A DNA stretch of 64,000 bases from Sorangium sp025924095 (GCF_051521505.1 NZ_CP150356.1:8742001-8806000), one strand, 5' to 3'. Shown: positions 33,704-45,066, numbered from the stretch's first letter. The notes: a model not told the origin generated them from the letters alone. A program made the numbers and translations.

Positions 33704-35104
33704 ATGGCGACGCGAAGCGTACTGTGCACGCTGGTGAACTATACGGGCGAGCCGCTCACGTTCGTGGGCCCTCCTCGGCTCGACCACGGGATCCTCACCC
33801 CGGGCCGGGAACCACCGCCGGCGTGCCGAGCGACGGCGGTCTGGTCGGCCGAGTCCGACGGCGTCATGACCGGGACCGAAGGCCGCGTGACCTACCGCGG
33901 CCCGAGCGGATCGGTGACTGTGTACTGGAACAACCCCTTCGTCGGCGGCAACGACTACGGCGCCACACCGGACGGCGCCTACATCATCACCAAGGTGCAA
34001 GGCCCGAAGGTGGGCAGCAACGTGAACGCTACCTACGTCGTGGACCGCAAGCAGGAGGCGGCGCCGGAGGCCGATGCGCCCGGCGGGGCCGCGCAGGCAC
34101 AGCCGCAGGCCGAGCAGCCGGAGGAGCCGGGGAAGAACAGCCACCTGCCCACGGGGACAGGGCAGGTCACCGTGATCAGCCCGAAGGACTGGCTTGTCGA
34201 CATCGCCTGGCAGGCCGTCAACAGCATCGAGTGGAGCCCGCTCATCCTCGAGATCACCGAGAACCGACACGGCAGCCAGAGCGGCGCTGCGTGCCCTGGC
34301 ATACTGCCCACGTTCCCTGGGGTCAAGGCGAACGGGAAGTGCCCGCTACGGCACCAGGCGATGGCAGCGGAGCGAGAGGCGAAGTACGCCGCAGCGTTCG
34401 AGCGGCTCAAGAAAGAAGGAATGGAAGAAAAGCTCGCCCAGGCCAGGGCTCGCGAGGAATTCAGCCAGATTTACAATGACTTTCACTCCTGGTGCGGCGA
34501 CTTCGTGACCTGGGTGTTCTGGAAAGCCTGGGCCTTGCGTGGCGAGCCGGAGGACAAGATCACGAGCGCGGAGCTCGGCAAGTTCCTCAACCGTGAAGCC
34601 CTCAACGGCGCGTGGAAGCCCGGAGCGAACCTGAACATGGTCGAGGCCTATGCGAAGGGTCTCTCGCTGGAAGCATTCCGCGAGGACCAGAACGCGCAAG
34701 GTACGCCCACCGGCCTCCTCGTCTGGCATGCGCCGGGGGACGGGTATGCGCCCAAGCCGGGAGACATCTTCATGGCGAACCGCAAATCCGGAGGCCATAT
34801 ATCCATCGTCGCGTCCTGTGAGCTCGAGGCGATCTACGCCCCGTCGGACAAGCAACAGCAGCATCCGCACTACCGATTCACGACGCTGGACGGCAAGTCT
34901 TTCGATTTCCGCGACGCCGACGGCGAGGCCGGCTGGAACGAGGCGCTGGCGGAGCTCAGCCCAGACGAGCGCAAGGAGATCGAGGTTCCTCAGGGAAAGT
35001 GGCAGGGGGTCGCCCAGAACAAGCGCACCACCGACGCGACGAAGGACCCGCTCCGGGGCTTCATCGACACCTCGAAGCTCCGGGAGGCCCTCGGGTACCG
35101 CTGA
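33704..35104 (+). CDS. Aegerolysin-like domain fused to CHAP/NlpC-like cysteine peptidase domain
   Basis: ATG 33704 gives 466 residues. Residues 1-110 read like aegerolysins (SVLCTLVNYTGEPLTFVG, WSAESDGVMTGTEGRVTYRG, VTVYWNNPFVGGNDYG), small beta-sandwich proteins that bind membrane lipids and recruit pore-forming partners. An Ala/Pro/Gln linker (120-150) and a middle segment follow. Residues 255-430 resemble a CHAP/NlpC-P60-like papain fold: FHSWCGDFVTWVFWKAW (candidate nucleophile Cys) and KPGDIFMANRKSGGHISIVA (candidate His). There is no signal peptide, as in most aegerolysins, so export would be non-classical or by lysis. The combination suggests a membrane-targeted cell-wall hydrolase or toxin. 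The aegerolysin part is more secure than the peptidase part. Confidence 0.72.
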   Translation: MATRSVLCTLVNYTGEPLTFVGPPRLDHGILTPGREPPPACRATAVWSAESDGVMTGTEGRVTYRGPSGSVTVYWNNPFVGGNDYGATPDGAYIITKVQGPKVGSNVNATYVVDRKQEAAPEADAPGGAAQAQPQAEQPEEPGKNSHLPTGTGQVTVISPKDWLVDIAWQAVNSIEWSPLILEITENRHGSQSGAACPGILPTFPGVKANGKCPLRHQAMAAEREAKYAAAFERLKKEGMEEKLAQARAREEFSQIYNDFHSWCGDFVTWVFWKAWALRGEPEDKITSAELGKFLNREALNGAWKPGANLNMVEAYAKGLSLEAFREDQNAQGTPTGLLVWHAPGDGYAPKPGDIFMANRKSGGHISIVASCELEAIYAPSDKQQQHPHYRFTTLDGKSFDFRDADGEAGWNEALAELSPDERKEIEVPQGKWQGVAQNKRTTDATKDPLRGFIDTSKLREALGYR

Positions 35105-35241
35105 TACGGGATGGGCCGGCCGCTTCGACCAGGTTCGTGGCCGGCGCGACCAGGCGGAGCCGCGGCGGCACGCCTAACCTCCTTGCACGCGTCCACCGGG
35201 TAGCGGTCGACGCGCTTCGTCACGATGCTTGGAGGTACCTC

Positions 35242-36537
35242 ATGATCGATCGAATGCGACTCGCGCGAAACCCGAGGAGCCATCGGCTCGCGGTGGCCAT
35301 CGCCACGGCCTTCGCCTTCACTGGATGCTGCGCAAATCCGACCGACGACAACCACGACGGGAGCGGCGGCACGCCGGCCAGCGCAGGCTCGGGCGGCAGC
35401 GGAGGCTCGGGCGGCAGCGGAGGCTCGGGTGGCAGCGGAGGCTCGGGGGGAGATGGCGGCGCAGGCGACAGCCTCGCCCCGACCCACAGTGGCATCATCT
35501 CCATCCAGGATGTCTCCATCCTCGGTGCGCCGCAGGCGGGTCACGGCCTCACGGTGCAGGTCCTGTTCACCGCGGCGAAGCGTCCCACTTACGAGGAGAT
35601 GCCCGGTCAGCTCACCGGGTGCAAGGGATGGGTCTACGACGTGCAAGACGATCCGCCTTCGCCGCTCACGGATCAGGGCGTCATCACGATCTCCGGGCTC
35701 GCGGGCGGTTCGCTCGATTGCCGCTTCCAGGGTAGCGGCTACGTCTGCCCGACGCACAGCGGAACGGGCCAGACGAGCGTGACCCCCGGGCAGATGGGCA
35801 CCGCAGCGTACGTGATCAGCGGCGCGATGTTCTCCGCGGCCGACGTGGGTCGCACGCTGCGCGTGGACGGCGCAGCGATGGGCGAGAACAACGGGGCGTT
35901 CCCCATCGTCGCCGTCGAGTCGAGCGAGACCGCGGTCGTGGTCAATCCGCGCGCCGCCGAGGAAGCGTTCGCGGCCAACCACGTCGTGCTCGCCGGCGCA
36001 GGGCCCATCCCCGGTAACCCGAACGATCCCATCGCGAGCGGCGATGAGGTCGTCGTGGGCATCGAGCCCGGTGGCGCGATGGCCTTCGAGTTCCCCGATC
36101 TGGGCCCCCTCGCGGCAGGGGGAGAGTTCCAGCTCGACGAGGCGTCGCAGTCCCTCCTCGGCGCGGTGCCGCTCGACGGCACGCCGATGACCCTGAGCTG
36201 CGGCGGGGAAGGCGGGAGCTGCGGGGCCGCGCAGGGCACGCTGGTGCGCATCACCACCACCGACGGCAGCGTCGAGGGAGCATCGCCGTTCGCGATGCCG
36301 CCCCCCACCGGCAAGCAGGTCGAGATCCAGTGCGTCACGCTGGGAGACGGCTCGCTCACGGTACCGGCCGAGGCGATGAGGCTGCTCCAGGAGGCGCACC
36401 AGGCGTCCTCCATCACGCGCATCCGGACCGCGTTCATGCGCGAGGGCGTGGCGAGCGCCACGAACCCCGAGCCAGGGCCCCCGAACACGGTCTATGTCGT
36501 GGCGGGGCACGGGATCCTGGGCTTCACGAGCCCCTGA
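35242..36537 (+). CDS. Orphan lipoprotein with GSGGSG linker
   Basis: ATG 35242 has GGAGG 7 bases upstream; the frame extends back into the previous gene but without homology. The 431-residue product has a signal with lipobox FTGC, then a linker made of 18-base tandem repeats (GGSGGS). The mature part starts HSGIISIQDVSILGAPQAGH, has few cysteines (CKGW, DCRFQ, YVCPTH, LSCGGEGGSC) and a beta-rich character, and ends VVAGHGILGFTSP. I recognise no family. It follows the aegerolysin-like gene by 137 bases on the same strand and could be its surface partner, but only proximity supports this. Confidence 0.75.
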   Translation: MIDRMRLARNPRSHRLAVAIATAFAFTGCCANPTDDNHDGSGGTPASAGSGGSGGSGGSGGSGGSGGSGGDGGAGDSLAPTHSGIISIQDVSILGAPQAGHGLTVQVLFTAAKRPTYEEMPGQLTGCKGWVYDVQDDPPSPLTDQGVITISGLAGGSLDCRFQGSGYVCPTHSGTGQTSVTPGQMGTAAYVISGAMFSAADVGRTLRVDGAAMGENNGAFPIVAVESSETAVVVNPRAAEEAFAANHVVLAGAGPIPGNPNDPIASGDEVVVGIEPGGAMAFEFPDLGPLAAGGEFQLDEASQSLLGAVPLDGTPMTLSCGGEGGSCGAAQGTLVRITTTDGSVEGASPFAMPPPTGKQVEIQCVTLGDGSLTVPAEAMRLLQEAHQASSITRIRTAFMREGVASATNPEPGPPNTVYVVAGHGILGFTSP

Positions 36538-36664
36538 GCCCGCACGAACAGCGCACGCCCTGATCGCCGCGTCATGCCCGGCGCGCCCACGAAGCCTCCC
36601 GCTGCACGGGGTGCCGTCCACGAAGAGCATCGGTCCTGGCATGCTGCATGCTGGGGCCGAGCGC

Positions 36665-37717
36665 ATGGTGCGCCCCCAACCGACGGTCGTGGCGAGGGTG
36701 GTCCAGCGTGTCGTCGACCAGGCGCTGCGGGACGGCGTGCGGCCGGACGCCCTGCGCCGCGCGGCGCGCCTGCCGCCGACGCTCGCCGAGGACCCGGGGC
36801 GACGCATCGAGTTCGATCACCTGATCGAGCTGTGGGCGTATCTGGGTCGGACGCTCGACGACCCCTCGTTGCCGCTCCGGGTAGCGCAAGCGGCGGCCAT
36901 CGAGGACCTGCACGTGCTCGGCTTCGCGCTGATGACCGCGCCGTCGGTGCGCGACGCGCTCGACACCATCGCTCGCCATGGCGCGCTGCTCACCGACTCG
37001 GGTCGCTGGGAGGTGACGGAGGTCGCGAGGCGCGTCCACCTCCGATGGTACCGCGCGCGGCCGCTCACCCTCGGGCACCGCTTGTCCAACGAGACGGCCG
37101 TCGCGCAGGGCCTCGGGTGTCTGCGGCGGCTCGCCGGCGCGGATCTCACGCCCATCGAGGTGACCTTCCGCCATCCCGCGCCGCCTCGCCGGGGCGGGCA
37201 CGGCGCGTTCTTCGATTGCCCCGTGAGCTTCGACGCTCCGCACGACGGGCTCTCCTTCCGTCGCGAGCTCCTCGACGCGGTGCCTCCCTCCGCGAACCGG
37301 ACGCTCTGGGAGTATCTGTGCAAGTCTGCAGGAGCGCTCTCGGAGCAGCTCGCGCCGCGGTCGCGCGAGGACGCCGTCCGGCACGCGATCGCCCGCGAGC
37401 TGTCGAGCGCCGACGGCGGTCTCCTGTCGCTCCCGCGCGTGGCCCGCGCGCTCGGCACGACGGAGCGGACCTTGCGCCGGCACCTCGAGGCCGAGGGGAC
37501 GAGCTTCCGGCGCCTCGTCGACGAGGTGCGCCGCGAGCGCGCCGGCAGCTTGCTCCGGAAGGCGACGGTCAGCGTGACCGCGGTCGCGCTTCAGCTCGGC
37601 TTCGCGGACGCGACAGCGTTCAGCCACGCGTGCCAGCGATGGTTCGGCTGCGCTCCGCGCGAGCTGCGGGGGAGCCTCCGAGCCGCGCCCGGCCCCGGCC
37701 CGTCCTCGCCACATTGA
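36665..37717 (+). CDS. AraC-family regulator with Arabinose_bd-type N-terminal domain
   Basis: This regulator of 350 residues starts at ATG 36665 (MVRPQPTVVARVVQRVVDQA); an ATG 24 bases earlier is an alternative. Residues 10-200 match the N-terminal domain shared by OruR/ArgR-type AraC regulators (LRRAARLPPTLAEDPGRRIE, VLGFALMTAPSVRDAL). The C-terminal 100 residues hold two helix-turn-helix units: LLSLPRVARALGTTERTLRR and VSVTAVALQLGFADATAFSH, followed by CQRWFGCAPRELR. Regulators of this group usually respond to small metabolites. The adjacent target is not obvious, as the next feature is a tRNA gene. Confidence 0.88.
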   Translation: MVRPQPTVVARVVQRVVDQALRDGVRPDALRRAARLPPTLAEDPGRRIEFDHLIELWAYLGRTLDDPSLPLRVAQAAAIEDLHVLGFALMTAPSVRDALDTIARHGALLTDSGRWEVTEVARRVHLRWYRARPLTLGHRLSNETAVAQGLGCLRRLAGADLTPIEVTFRHPAPPRRGGHGAFFDCPVSFDAPHDGLSFRRELLDAVPPSANRTLWEYLCKSAGALSEQLAPRSREDAVRHAIARELSSADGGLLSLPRVARALGTTERTLRRHLEAEGTSFRRLVDEVRRERAGSLLRKATVSVTAVALQLGFADATAFSHACQRWFGCAPRELRGSLRAAPGPGPSSPH

Positions 37718-37743
37718 CGAGGTGCAAACCGGCCGGGCGGGCT

Positions 37744-37820
37744 CGTGCCGTTCGGCACGCACGATCGCACCAGGACCACGCATCTCGGCGCTTGACTACG
37801 GCGGCGCCGGTTGATATTCC
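37744..37820 (+). promoter_or_regulatory. Candidate tRNA promoter with upstream palindrome
   Basis: After the AraC stop, CGTGCCGTTCGGCACG at 37744-37759 is a perfect palindrome with a TT centre. Further on, TTGACT at 37792-37797 is followed after 17 bases by TATTCC at 37815-37820, a passable sigma-70-type -35/-10 pair about 117 bases before the tRNA. The -35 box is good and the -10 box weak. Confidence 0.38.
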
Positions 37821-37936
37821 TCCGCCGCCTCGACGGAGACAGCCATCCGACGACGGCTCGGCGCACTCGGGGTCTTCTCCGAGAGGCGCCGAGATGAGTG
37901 GATCTCCAGATCCCTCGGTTTCTGTGCTCGACGTTT

Positions 37937-38011
<75 letters not shown>

Positions 38012-38054
38012 CGACCTAGACGCTGCAATGCGCGCCGCGCATGCCCAGGGCGCG

Positions 38055-39074
38055 TCAGTCCGCCCCGGCGCCCAGCGCGAGCAGCGCGAAGCTCGCCAGC
38101 CAGTGCTCGCCCATGTAATCGCCGGCCACGTGCGGCAGGCTGGCGTCGAGGTGCCGCTCCGCCGCGTCCAGGGCGCGGGCGCGCACCGGATCCGCTCCGG
38201 GCAGGGCCGCGGCGAGCGAGCGCCAGCAGAAGGCGCGGCTCAGGTTGAGCCCGTCGAGGTGGACGATCTTGCCGTCGCTCCGGTCGCTGACCGTCGCCGG
38301 CTCGAACAGCGCCGCGGGCTCGCCCGCTGCCGCGCGCGGCAGGAACCGCGCGAACCAGCCGCCGAACTCCGGCCCGGACAGGACCCGGCGCATGCACTCG
38401 GCCTCCATGAGCGCGGGCGAGAGGAAATCGTCCTGCGAGGGCTCCCACGCCTGGCAATCCGCGTCGCGGCCATACCACGCCCGCGCGGCCTCGGCGCAGC
38501 GCCGCGACAGCCGCTCATCGCCCTTCACGGCGGCGTACTCCAGCGCGAGCGCCACCGCGAAGGCGCTGTTCGTGTGCGCGCCGGCGCGGACCGGGTACGT
38601 GGCCCTCGGCAGGTGCTCGACGAACCGCTCGGCGAACGCGTCGCCCAGCGGGGCCAGCGCGGCCGACCACCGCCGGCCCTCGTCGGTCTCGTACCGCGCG
38701 AGCTCCGCCGCGAGCAGGAGCAGCCACGCCCATCCATAGGGCCGCTCGAAGCCGCGGCTCGCCGGCCGCCGCAGATAGGCCAGCTCGACGGCGACCTTCT
38801 CGGCCGTGAGCTGCGCGTCGAGCAGCCCGCGGATCGCAGCCGCGCAGGGGGCGCCGGGGAAGAGGCGGTGGACCCGCGCGAGGAGCCAGTGGCCGTGCAC
38901 GCACGAGTGCCAGTCGAAGCTGCCGTAGAAGATGGGGTGCAGGTCGCGCGGCCCCTTCACGTCTTCGGGACCGGCCATGACGTGATCGAGCTTGTTCGGA
39001 TACTCCCGCGTCACGTGCCCGAGCGCGATGGAGGCGAAATGCGAGGCGATGTCCGGTGTCAGGACGTGCGTCAT
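38055..39074 (-). CDS. DUF2891 family protein
   Basis: The ATG at 39074 gives 339 residues starting MTHVLTPDIASHFASIALGH. DLHPIFYGSFDWHSCVHGHW near residue 45, a Trp/His-rich hallmark, and later WEPSQDDFLSPALMEAECMR identify DUF2891, an all-alpha (alpha/alpha-toroid-like) family of unknown activity. There is no signal peptide. In other bacteria DUF2891 often sits beside the membrane proteins DUF979 and DUF969; here remnants of both lie directly upstream on the same strand, so this is the only intact member of that operon. Confidence 0.88.
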   Translation of the reverse strand: MTHVLTPDIASHFASIALGHVTREYPNKLDHVMAGPEDVKGPRDLHPIFYGSFDWHSCVHGHWLLARVHRLFPGAPCAAAIRGLLDAQLTAEKVAVELAYLRRPASRGFERPYGWAWLLLLAAELARYETDEGRRWSAALAPLGDAFAERFVEHLPRATYPVRAGAHTNSAFAVALALEYAAVKGDERLSRRCAEAARAWYGRDADCQAWEPSQDDFLSPALMEAECMRRVLSGPEFGGWFARFLPRAAAGEPAALFEPATVSDRSDGKIVHLDGLNLSRAFCWRSLAAALPGADPVRARALDAAERHLDASLPHVAGDYMGEHWLASFALLALGAGAD

Positions 39075-39151
39075 GGGTGGAGACCTCGGCGCCCGAAGAC
39101 GAGCACGTCCACGAGCCGATGGCCACCCGGACGCGGTGAACGGGCGCGGCC

Positions 39152-39885
39152 TCAGCGCCGGAAGACGAGCAGGTACATGAGGAGCGTGTTCCCGATCAGC
39201 AGGAGCAGCGCGGTGGGGAGCTGGGCCTTGATCACGCCGTCGCGGTCGGGCAGCCCGAGCAGCGCCGCGGGCACGATGTTGAAGTTGGCGGCCATGGGCG
39301 TCATCAGCGTCCCGCAGAAGCCGGACAGCATGCCGATGGCGCTCATGACCGCCGGGTCGCCGCCGAGCCGGCGCACGATCAGCGGCAGCCCCACGGCCGC
39401 GGTCATGACCGGAAACGCCGCGAACGCGTTCCCCATGATCACCGTGAACACCGCCATGCCGACGGTGTAGGCCGTCACCGCGGCGAGGCGGCCGCCGAGC
39501 GGGAGCACGCTCCCGGCCAGCCCGCCGACCACGTCGCCGACGCCCGCGGCCGCGAACACGACGCCGAGCGCGGCCAGCATCTGGGGCAAGATCGCCGCCC
39601 AGCCCACCGTGTCGAGCAGGCGCCGGCCTTCCTGCAGCGGCGCGAGCAGCGGCGGGCGCAGCCACGCCACCGAGACCGCGAGCGCGAGCACCACGCCGAG
39701 GGCGAGCGAGATCAGCGTGGCCTGCCCGGGCTCGAGCGCGAGCCGAAGAGGAAGCTCGCCGCCAGGAGAGCCCAGAAGAGGGTGTTCTTCCAGCGCTTCT
39801 GGTTCTCGCGGTCGACCGCGCTCAGGGCGGCCGCCGCCACGAAGAACAGGCCCGCCGCGATGTAGCCGACATCGAGCGTGATCAT
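39152..39885 (-). pseudogene. DUF979 membrane protein with one frameshift
   Basis: ATG 39885 starts MITLDVGYIAAGLFFVAAAA and stays open to LFGSRSSPGRPR, ending in a stop near 39712. The adjoining frame continues the same protein: LEPGQATLISLALGVVLALA through the predicted helices to TLLMYLLVFRR at 39152. Removing one base around 39728-39737 restores a single protein of about 244 codons. Relatives are near 300 residues, so a segment may also be missing. Several membrane helices are clear (FTVIMGNAFAAFPVMTAAVG). The defect is real in this sequence unless it is a sequencing error in the GCTCGCGCTCGAG tract. Confidence 0.68.
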
Positions 39886-40140
39886 TCGCGCGCCACCCCG
39901 GCGTCCGCGCCGGCGAGCTCGCGCTGGAGCCGCCGGTCGAGCAGGAGGAGCCGTGTCCCGTGGATCAGGAGCGCCAGCACCGCCGTGGGGATGGCCCAGA
40001 CCGACAGCTGGAGCGGCTCGACGAAAATCCCGTTCTGCTCGAGGAAGCCCTTGATGAGCAGGATCGACGCGATGGCGAGGAAGATGTCCTCTCCAGGAGA
40101 CCGATGACCGGCAGGACCAGCCAGATCCACGGGCGCGCGC
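39882..40140 (-). pseudogene. DUF969 membrane protein with large internal deletion
   Basis: The C-terminal part reads GEDIFLAIASILLIKGFLEQ, then SVWAIPTAVLALLIHGTRLL and DRRLQ, a good match to the end of DUF969. Directly before it, in another frame, stands IWLVLPVIGLLE, text expected about 100 residues earlier in DUF969. The two are joined at about 40090, so roughly 100 internal codons are missing and the frame is shifted. Its stop overlaps the DUF979 start by 4 bases, preserving the original operon junction. The start of the gene is lost upstream. Confidence 0.62.
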
Positions 40141-40297
40141 TGGATCGAGCGCGCTCCGGACCGCGCGCCGGCGCCTCCTCTTGACGCCGCGCGGTCCCTC
40201 GGATGCCCTTCCCGGAGAGCGACGGACACACGGGTCGCTGGAGGAGCCGTCAGGGACCAGGACCCCGAGCGCGCAGGCTGAACGGAGGATCGCCACA

Positions 40298-40753
40298 GTG
40301 GAGCATGAGGCAGCTGAAGACATCGTCATCTCGTCGGACAAGGCGCTCCTCGACGTCGAGCGGATCCACGCCTTCCTCGCGTCTGCCTACTGGAGCACGG
40401 GCATCCCCCGGGAGGTGGTCGAGCGGGCCATCCAGGGCTCGCTCTGCTTCGGCGTCTACAAGGCGGGAGCGCAGATCGGGTTCGCCCGGGTGATCACCGA
40501 CCACGCGACGTTCGCGTACCTGGCCGACGTGTTCATCGTCGAGGCGGAGCAGCGCCAGGGATACGGCAAGGCGCTGATCGCCCACGTCGCCGAGGCCCTG
40601 GGTCACCTCCGGCTGCGGCGGACGCTGCTCGCCACCGCGGACGCGCACGGGCTCTACCGGCAGTTCGGCTTCACGCCGCTCGAGAAGCCGGACCGGTTCA
40701 TGGAGATCAACGTCAAGGACATCTACCAGCAGGGAAAGGCGGGGAACTCTTAG
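40298..40753 (+). CDS. GNAT-family N-acetyltransferase
   Basis: GTG 40298 has GGAGG 9 bases upstream, which decides the start; the frame extends further back without homology. The 151-residue protein has the GNAT core: FGVYKAGAQIGFARVITDHA, then TFAYLADVFIVEAEQRQGYG, where RQGYGKAL is the acetyl-CoA pyrophosphate loop (Q/RxxGxG/A), and HGLYRQFGFTPLEKP near the end. It would transfer an acetyl group from acetyl-CoA to an unknown amine. It is a stand-alone gene inserted next to the damaged DUF969 front end, and the flanking spacer shows no other features. Confidence 0.88.
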   Translation: MEHEAAEDIVISSDKALLDVERIHAFLASAYWSTGIPREVVERAIQGSLCFGVYKAGAQIGFARVITDHATFAYLADVFIVEAEQRQGYGKALIAHVAEALGHLRLRRTLLATADAHGLYRQFGFTPLEKPDRFMEINVKDIYQQGKAGNS

Positions 40754-40913
40754 CCGAGGGGCGCGCCCATCCGGGGGCCCTGTCCCCCGCGGGCGCGATC
40801 TCCACCGGCAGGGACTGCAGGTTGCGGAGCATCGCCGCCTCGCGCTGCCAGTCCTCCTCCTGCCTGGCGGGCCGGATCCTCGGCGGGTACGGGAACAGCC
40901 GCTCGCGGACGAC

Positions 40914-42116
40914 CTACCCCGAGAGGAGCGCGCGCGCCCTTGCCTCAGCCTGGGGGGTGAAGCATTTCAAGAACGCTCGCTCACCGGGCCGCTGGAACGC
41001 TATGAGGTCGCTGGAGACCGCCAGGGTCGCCCAGTCATCGGTTCCGATCGGGTCGACAACGAGCCCGAGACGCTCGCAGAGCTCGACGATCGGGAGGTCT
41101 GAAGCGTGCGTGGCCGCGATCTTCGCGTCGAAACGAAGGATACGCTCGACGTAGGCGGCGTAGCTCGACGCCGAGACGGACCACAGGTCGTCCTCGAACG
41201 TGTAACGGTAGATGCGGCGGTCCTCACCGAGGTAGAGGAACGCTTCCGATGTCCCGATGTCCCAGTAGCCGACGAGCAGCCGCGATGACTCACCCGCCGG
41301 AAGCCAGGGGTCACCGGATCGCAGGAGCGGCGATTCGAACGCCTGTGCGGAAGCGGCGCCCGCGAAGAACTCTGCGTGGCAGAGGACGGGACCACACATG
41401 GCGGCTCGATCGAACCGCCGGATGCCACGCCCGATGCCAAGCGCGTCCGAGACGGCATCGACGAGGCACGATGACGGTCCTTGTGCATGCAGCCATGCGA
41501 GGAAAGCGGGGCAGCCCTCGTCGTTGATGACCACGAATGCCGGGACCGTGGGCACGCCGTCAAACGACGACTGCCACGGGTCGTGCAAGCGCGCTGTCGC
41601 TCGTTTGTCGAGCCCCAGCGACATCTCCCCGCCAGGGAGGCGGTAGCGGACTGCCGCGCTGCCGTTGCGCACCAGGAAGGCCCCCTCGACGCCCGGCTCC
41701 CGGTCATCGAACAACAGCCCCTCGCCTTCCAGCGGCTCGCTCTCGGCAAGCACGGCCGAGTAGGCAGGGAACCAGATCGGCTTGCGAGGCTGCCGCTCAC
41801 CGAAAGCCCGGAGCCAGGGGACGAGCTGCTCGGCGCTTCGCGCATGAAGGCACCACGTATCCCGGTTCTCGGTGACCAGCACCGAGCCCTCGTACCACCT
41901 GAAGGAGCCACACGACTCCGAGGCAGGCGGCACGTCACCACCCCGCGCGCGTACGGCGTCGAGGATCTCGTCGCGGGCGACGGTGGGGGCGCCCGTGCAA
42001 GCGAGGTAGCTGTCGTTCCACCCCGCGAAACGCGAGCGGAGCCGTTCGCGGTCCCTGGACGGGATGCCGGGGAGCGCGGGGAAGTCGAGCACCTGTGGTT
42101 CCAGCGATGAGGTCAT
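40914..42116 (-). CDS. 400-residue protein of unknown function, possible immunity protein
   Basis: ATG 42116 overlaps the TGA of the upstream frame (ATGA), which favours it over an ATG 12 bases earlier. The soluble product starts MTSSLEPQVLDFPALPGIPS and contains WNDSYLACTGAPTVARDEIL, GCPAFLAWLHAQGPSSCL and, near the end, RIYRYTFEDDLWSVSASSYA and YVERILRF. The last part faintly recalls SMI1/KNR4 (SUKH) immunity proteins, whose C-termini read SFxxFLExxL. Tight coupling to a preceding frame ending like a secreted toxin tail supports an immunity role. I do not recognise the family with certainty. Confidence 0.6.
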   Translation of the reverse strand: MTSSLEPQVLDFPALPGIPSRDRERLRSRFAGWNDSYLACTGAPTVARDEILDAVRARGGDVPPASESCGSFRWYEGSVLVTENRDTWCLHARSAEQLVPWLRAFGERQPRKPIWFPAYSAVLAESEPLEGEGLLFDDREPGVEGAFLVRNGSAAVRYRLPGGEMSLGLDKRATARLHDPWQSSFDGVPTVPAFVVINDEGCPAFLAWLHAQGPSSCLVDAVSDALGIGRGIRRFDRAAMCGPVLCHAEFFAGAASAQAFESPLLRSGDPWLPAGESSRLLVGYWDIGTSEAFLYLGEDRRIYRYTFEDDLWSVSASSYAAYVERILRFDAKIAATHASDLPIVELCERLGLVVDPIGTDDWATLAVSSDLIAFQRPGERAFLKCFTPQAEARARALLSG

Positions 42117-42454
42117 AGCTGCTGCCATTGGCCATTCACGTAATCGTACGTGCCCGGGTTCATGGCGCCGACCCGCCCCACGCGTCGGTCCCGCTCGGCC
42201 CGTGACATCTGTCCAGCGGCCACTTGCTGGTCCAGCGTCTCCGCGTACCTCGCCGTATTTGCGCGGTTCGCGTCGGCCACATTTCCGGCATTGATGTCGT
42301 TGCGGAGCTGCGTGTTGGGAAGCGCCCCGCGAGCCGCCGTCGGCGGCGGCAGCGGGGTGCCGGGCGGGGCGTTTCGCGGGTGCTGTCCGCCGAGTGGAGG
42401 TGCGGCCGCCAGCGACGCCGGAGAACATGGCTGCCCACAAGCGCGACGTGGAGA
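42113..42454 (-). pseudogene. C-terminal fragment of a possible polymorphic toxin
   Basis: The frame is open from 42454 but has no suitable start. Its last 70 codons read like real protein: LPNTQLRNDINAGNVADANR, then YAETLDQQVAAGQMSRAERD and the end MNPGTYDYVNGQW followed by QQL. The helix-rich text and the hydrophilic tyrosine-rich end are reminiscent of C-terminal tails of Rhs/PAAR-type effectors. Its stop overlaps the start of the next gene, as in toxin/immunity pairs. Upstream the sequence becomes incoherent, so only the tail remains. Confidence 0.45.
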
Positions 42455-42606
42455 TCATCCGGGAAGCGTTCGAGGCAGCAGCCCGCCGGGAACCGGCGAG
42501 CGCCTGGCCGGAGCTCTGGGCGCGGCATGAGCGGCTCGGCAGGTGCCGCCCGCCCCCGGCATCGTCGATCCTCTCCTGCGCGCGATGGAGGTCATGCTCG
42601 GGTTGA
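42427..42606 (+). other. Short orphan frame in a mosaic stretch
   Basis: From ATG 42427 the plus strand reads AAHKRDVEIIREAFEAAARR, then PASAWPELWARHERLGR, before the text decays. A neighbouring frame then gives PGIVDPLLRAMEVMLG. Together they look like the beginning of a helical protein broken by a frameshift near 42545. It partly overlaps the incoherent front of the toxin-like fragment on the other strand. From 42607 to 42792 I see nothing. Confidence 0.3.
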
Positions 42607-42792
42607 ACAGGAGCGCGCCGTCGCGCGGTCGCCGTCGCGTGGGCTGGCGAGGGCCGCGTCATCGACAGGTCACGTGAACGTCCGCACCGCGCTCCTCGAG
42701 CGCCCTGATGTTGCCCGCCTGGGAGGACCAGATTGCTGGGAATTCACCCGGCCCTCCCTCGACCCCCTCCGGCTCGATCCCCCCGCCCCCCC

Positions 42793-45066
<2,274 letters not shown>

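Noticed and set aside
40754..40913. Minus-strand text RERLFPYPPRIRPARQEEDW as part of a gene
   Set aside because: It looks somewhat protein-like but is under 55 codons, lacks a start and matches nothing I can name, so it is not listed as a feature.
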